Of a DNA stretch of 64,000 nucleotides, positions 60,963 to 64,000 are shown piece after piece. The position numbers and the translations under genes are program-made. The stretch spans positions 2,852,001 through 2,916,000 of the forward strand of contig NZ_CP023702.1 of assembly GCF_008704555.1 (NCBI RefSeq), written 5' to 3'. The number at the start of each line of letters is the position of its first letter. Within the stretch, counting starts at the first letter, position 1. The notes below the pieces were generated by a model. That model saw only the letters and a list, made by a program, of their open reading frames with translations. It was not told the DNA's origin and did no database searches. The stretch comes from Streptomyces nitrosporeus. GTDB taxonomy: Bacteria; Actinomycetota; Actinomycetes; Streptomycetales; Streptomycetaceae.

Positions 60963-61065
60963 GGAAAGCCCCCCAGGGTCTTGTTTCGTACACAGAGCCG
61001 CGCGCCCCTCCCCGGGACGCGCGGCAACCGGAACCTAGCCGGTGGCACGAGTCATGTCCATGAAC

Positions 61066-62694
61066 TTACGGAGCCGTGGATCGGTCCGGGGTGTCGACCT
61101 CGTCCGCGAGCTGCTGGAACTCGGCCCAGGTCAGGGCGGGCTTCCTCGGGTCCCAGAGCTTCTGGGAGACCGCGTTGAGCGGCATCCGGATGCCCTCGGC
61201 GACCTGTGCCTGGGTCTGGGCGTCCGGGAAATCGCCCCAGACGGCGAAGCGGCCGCCCAGGATCTGCTTCGAGTAGCGCTTCGCCACCGGTTCGGTGCCG
61301 CGCAGCACGAACGGGGTCCACTGCTCGTAGATCCGCTCCCCCGTCGGGTAGACGAACTCGTTGGGCTCACCGAGTACGTAGTAGAGGAACTCGTCGTTGA
61401 GGTTGATCACCTTGCGGCCCTCGGCCAGGTAGTCCTGGGGAGGCCGGGCACCGATCTCCTTGCCCGTCCAGTACTCCACCTCGATGTCCTTGCCCGCGGT
61501 GACCGCGCCGCCGCTGAAGAAGCCGTCGTTCCACGCCTTGGGGATCTTCTCCGCCTTGCGGACCACCGCCGCCCGGTCGTTCAGCCAGCCCTCGGTGAGG
61601 TCCTGGACCGTGGCGCCGTCGCCGTACTTCTCACGGGCGGCCACGGCGAGCTGCGGGTAGGAGGCCGCCGGGTCGCTGACGGTCAGCGCCTGGTACTCGT
61701 CGGCGCCGACGTGGAACCACTGGCCGGGGAAGAGTTCGGCGTACTCGCGCAGCAGGTCGTCGACGATCTCGGCCGACTCCGCCTTGGAGATGTCGACGGC
61801 TCCCTGGCGGGCGGTGCCCTGGGTGTCGCGCAGCTGCAGGCCGGGGTGGGCCTTCAGGACGGCGCCGAGGTGTCCGGGCGAGTCGATCTCACCGATGACC
61901 GTGATGTGGAGGCTCTGGGCGAGCTTCACGATCCGGCGGACCTCCGCCTTGGTGAGGTGGTCCTCGGAGACCACCTCGGGGTGCGTCTCGGACTCGATCC
62001 GGAAGGCCTGGTCGTCGGAGAAGTGCAGTCCGAGCTGGTTGAGCTTGAGGTCGGCCATCTCGCGCAGCCGTGCCTCGATCCACTCGGCGCTGTAGTGCTT
62101 GCGCGCGATGTCGAGGTTGAAGCCGCGCTGCGGGCGGTCGGGCGCGTCCCGCACCACTCCCTCCGGGACGGTGTCGTCCGCCGCGAGCGACTGCACCAGC
62201 GTGCGTGTGCCGTAGAAGACGCCGGCCTGGTCGGGCCCGCTGATGGTCACCCGGTTCCCCGAGGTCTTCAGGGTGTAGGACTCCGCACCGCCCTCGCCCT
62301 TCTTCCCGAGGGCCAGTTCCACGTCCCCGGCCCGGGCCGCGGTCTCGCCGCGGTAACTGATCCCCAGTTCCCCGGCGAGCGTCTTCGCCTCGTCGGCGAG
62401 CGCGTGGTCGGCCGCGACGACCGTGCTGTTCTTCCCCGGCTTCCAGCCCGGCCCCCGCGCGGGGGTGTGCTCGCGCACCGCGGGTACGGTCCTCGGCGCC
62501 TCGGAGAGCGGGTAGCTGCGGGTGGGGGACGGCGAGGGGGCGGTACGGGAGGAGGCCGAGCCGTTCTGCGGCCCGGAGCCGGACCCGTCGGGCCAGACGA
62601 CCACGGTGAGGGTGACGGCCGCCGCCACGGTGACGGCGGCGGCGGCTATCAGGGCTCCGCGTGAGGGCGGGGTGGCGCGATGTGAGGGTGACAT
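61066..62694 (-). CDS. secreted GH20 beta-N-acetylhexosaminidase
   Basis: About 542 residues from the ATG at 62694 with GGAGG upstream. An N-terminal hydrophobic segment (ALIAAAAVTVAAAVTLTVVVW) acts as signal or anchor. After a Ser/Pro linker comes a GH20b-like domain and then the catalytic barrel: RGFNLDIARKHYSAEWIEARL, LNQLGLHFSDDQAFRIES and the acid pair in WFHVGADEYQAL. The usual HxGGDE motif reads HVGADE here. It ends TWAEFQQLADEVDT. It cleaves terminal GlcNAc from chitin or peptidoglycan fragments outside the cell. Confidence 0.9.
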   Translation of the reverse strand: MSPSHRATPPSRGALIAAAAVTVAAAVTLTVVVWPDGSGSGPQNGSASSRTAPSPSPTRSYPLSEAPRTVPAVREHTPARGPGWKPGKNSTVVAADHALADEAKTLAGELGISYRGETAARAGDVELALGKKGEGGAESYTLKTSGNRVTISGPDQAGVFYGTRTLVQSLAADDTVPEGVVRDAPDRPQRGFNLDIARKHYSAEWIEARLREMADLKLNQLGLHFSDDQAFRIESETHPEVVSEDHLTKAEVRRIVKLAQSLHITVIGEIDSPGHLGAVLKAHPGLQLRDTQGTARQGAVDISKAESAEIVDDLLREYAELFPGQWFHVGADEYQALTVSDPAASYPQLAVAAREKYGDGATVQDLTEGWLNDRAAVVRKAEKIPKAWNDGFFSGGAVTAGKDIEVEYWTGKEIGARPPQDYLAEGRKVINLNDEFLYYVLGEPNEFVYPTGERIYEQWTPFVLRGTEPVAKRYSKQILGGRFAVWGDFPDAQTQAQVAEGIRMPLNAVSQKLWDPRKPALTWAEFQQLADEVDTPDRSTAP

Positions 62695-63192
62695 CGGTCG
62701 GAATCCTCCGGATCGTGGGGGGCGTGGGAGGGGCATGAGGGGGGACGCGGGGGACGTGGGGTGTGGGAGGGCGCGGGGAAAGGCGGGGGCTCAGGGGAAA
62801 GGGAAGCAAGTCAGGGGAAACATAGACATTCACCTCGTCCGCGCGTTCGCCGGAAGCCGCGAAACTCTCCCGTCCGGGTGAATTTCACGCGGGCTTCGCG
62901 TACTCGCCCCCCGGTCTCGCTACCGTTGCGACACATTCGTCCCTGCCTTCTCTCTCCCCCCGCGCAACCTCGCCGCTCCCCTGTCCGTCTCCAGGGGCAC
63001 AGACACCATCCGTACGAGGAGTTTTTGCTGTCCAGGTCCAGCGAGTCCCCCGCAGGCCTGCCTGAGCGAGGGCGCCGGGCCGGGCGGACCGCCGCCGTTC
63101 CCGCCCAGGGCCGCGCCCCGGCCCTGGGCACCGGAAACGCCTCCGGGCCGGGCCTGCCGCCCGGTCGGACGGCAGGTCCGGAACCAGTCTCG
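62695..63192. other. 498-base divergent spacer
   Basis: It lies between the GH20 gene and the OHCU-decarboxylase-like gene. It contains two copies of TCAGGGGAAA (62791-62800 and 62811-62820), 20 bases apart, and an AT-richer stretch near 62820-62900 likely to hold promoters. The first ~165 bases before 63193 are in frame with the downstream gene and could encode a longer N-terminus, but no good start is seen. Confidence 0.5.
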
Positions 63193-63699
63193 GTGAGCAT
63201 CCGCCCGGGTGCCCACTCGAACGGGCTCGCCCGCTTCAACGCCTGGCCGCGGCGCGTCGCCGAGGCGGCCCTGCTGGAGTGCTGCGGCAGTCGCCGCTGG
63301 GCCCTGCGGCTGGCCGCGCACCGCCCCTACCCGGACCTCTCCTCCCTGCTGGCCGCCTCCGACGAGGCGGGCTACGACCTGGGCTCCGCCGACCTGGCCG
63401 AGGCCCTCGCCGCCGAGTCCGCCCCCTGCCTGCACCACGCGGCACCGCGCGCCGCCCACCTCGCGCTCCGGGCGGCCCACGCCGCGTACGAGAGCCGTTT
63501 CGGACATGTGTTCGCCATCTGTCTCGACGGGGTGCCGCCGTCCCAGCACGTCGATCAGGTGCTGGCTGCCATCCGCGCGCGGCTGACCCATGACCCCGAC
63601 GAGGAGCGCTCCCTGACCGCGGAGGAGCTGCGCCGACTCGCCCGGGGCCGCGTCATCGAGCTGGTGACGGCGGCGGGCGGCCCGGAACCGTCGGCCTGA
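63193..63699 (+). CDS. 2-oxo-4-hydroxy-4-carboxy-5-ureidoimidazoline decarboxylase-like protein
   Basis: About 168 residues if the GTG at 63193 is used; an upstream start near 63025 would add low-complexity residues. All-helical OHCU-decarboxylase pattern: LARFNAWPRRVAEAALLECCGSRRWALRLAAHRPYPDLSSLLAASDEAG (the first half with the His-containing loop), then AHLALRAAHAAYESRFGHVFAICLDG (matching the family YxxKFGxxFxxxxxG) and a helix ending in ELRRLARGRVIELV. The family acts in urate breakdown to allantoin, but this protein is not beside other uricolytic genes, so the assignment is at family level. Confidence 0.7.
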   Translation: MSIRPGAHSNGLARFNAWPRRVAEAALLECCGSRRWALRLAAHRPYPDLSSLLAASDEAGYDLGSADLAEALAAESAPCLHHAAPRAAHLALRAAHAAYESRFGHVFAICLDGVPPSQHVDQVLAAIRARLTHDPDEERSLTAEELRRLARGRVIELVTAAGGPEPSA

Positions 63700-63891
63700 C
63701 CAGGAACGTTATGGCAGGCGATAGCCCGTCCGTGCCTGTTTGGCTGCCGCTTTGATCACACCACCGGGCCCCGCCGCCATGGAACCGACAAACCGTCGCT
63801 ACGATGGCCGGGGCCGGTGGACCGTACCCGGCCGGGTCAGACCGACAGTCAAGCCGGCCGACCCCAATCCCCGCTCCCGGAGGGTTCTTCC

Positions 63892-64000
63892 GTGCCGGCT
63901 GGAACGCTGTACCGCGGCCGGGAAGGCATGTGGTCCTGGGTGGCTCATCGAGTCACCGGTGTCCTCATTTTCTTCTTCCTGTTCGTACACGTCCTGGACA
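63892..64000 (+). CDS. sdhC: succinate dehydrogenase cytochrome b556 subunit, 5' part
   Basis: The gene runs off the window end; 36 codons are visible from the GTG at 63892 (GGAGGG eight bases upstream). The N-terminus includes MWSWVAHRVTGVLIFFFLFVHVLD. This has the SxxHRxTG signature of SdhC, with the quinone-site Ser/Arg region, and the start of the first membrane helix. It anchors succinate dehydrogenase and helps bind haem b and quinone. The 192-base leader (63700-63891) should contain the sdh operon promoter. Confidence 0.9.
   Translation, partial: MPAGTLYRGREGMWSWVAHRVTGVLIFFFLFVHVLD

Overview
The window is very GC-rich (well above 70 percent), has strong third-position G/C bias, many GTG starts and genes joined by ATGA/GTGA overlaps. 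The gene families (DUF3073, AfsR-era style regulators, Kdn/sialate wall-polymer genes, a PHO box, rare TTA codons) point to a Streptomyces chromosome. All functions below are read from sequence motifs and remembered family knowledge; no search was run.

Region 1 (71-14853) is a cell-envelope glycopolymer locus. A minus-strand operon (DUF6716-like glycosyltransferase, a CMP-ulosonate synthetase fused to a HAD phosphatase, a NeuB-type synthase, a sialyltransferase-like protein) faces a plus-strand pair (GT2 plus polysialyltransferase-like). Three 11-nt PhoP direct repeats lie between them. A second minus-strand operon holds another GT2/polysialyltransferase-like pair, a TPR-GT29-like sialyltransferase, a GT/TPR/pyruvyltransferase fusion and an acyltransferase. 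The set fits a phosphate-regulated wall polymer containing Kdn or a sialic-acid-like sugar.

Region 2 (15112-22424) is mostly ordinary core genes: a MarR-type regulator behind a SoxR-like operator, a LysE exporter, a methylmalonyl-CoA-mutase-type large subunit, a lipoprotein L,D-transpeptidase, an ECF sigma factor with a coupled membrane partner, and a glutathione peroxidase.

Region 3 (22462-56344) is a pactamycin-type biosynthetic cluster. It has ptmA, B, C, D, E, F, G, H, I, J, K, L, M, N and O homologues (22462-40973) and ptmT-S-R-Q homologues (47197-56344). In the published pathway model 3-aminobenzoate is made (T), loaded on the ACP (S, I), N-glycosylated with GlcNAc (J), extended (K), deacetylated (G), and rearranged to an aminocyclopentitol by radical SAM and redox enzymes (C, L, M, N, O, A). 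It is then carbamoylated, methylated (B, D, H) and esterified with 6-methylsalicylate (Q, R). Between the two blocks (41046-47030) sits an unexpected set: a five-gene coupled operon (BpsA/DUF43-like aminopropyltransferase, GNAT, FkbH, ACP, phosphopantetheinyl transferase), a convergent SpeD/AdoMet-decarboxylase homologue with altered catalytic residues, a histidine phosphatase and an SDR. This set is the best candidate for something undescribed.

Region 4 (56345-64000) begins with a 160-bp MITE-like element abutting the PKS stop codon and a large hairpin. It then returns to core genes: DUF3073, RsgA, a secreted SGNH hydrolase, a DUF4328 protein, a GH20 hexosaminidase, an OHCU-decarboxylase-like protein and the start of sdhC. 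No rRNA, tRNA, CRISPR array or complete transposase gene was seen.
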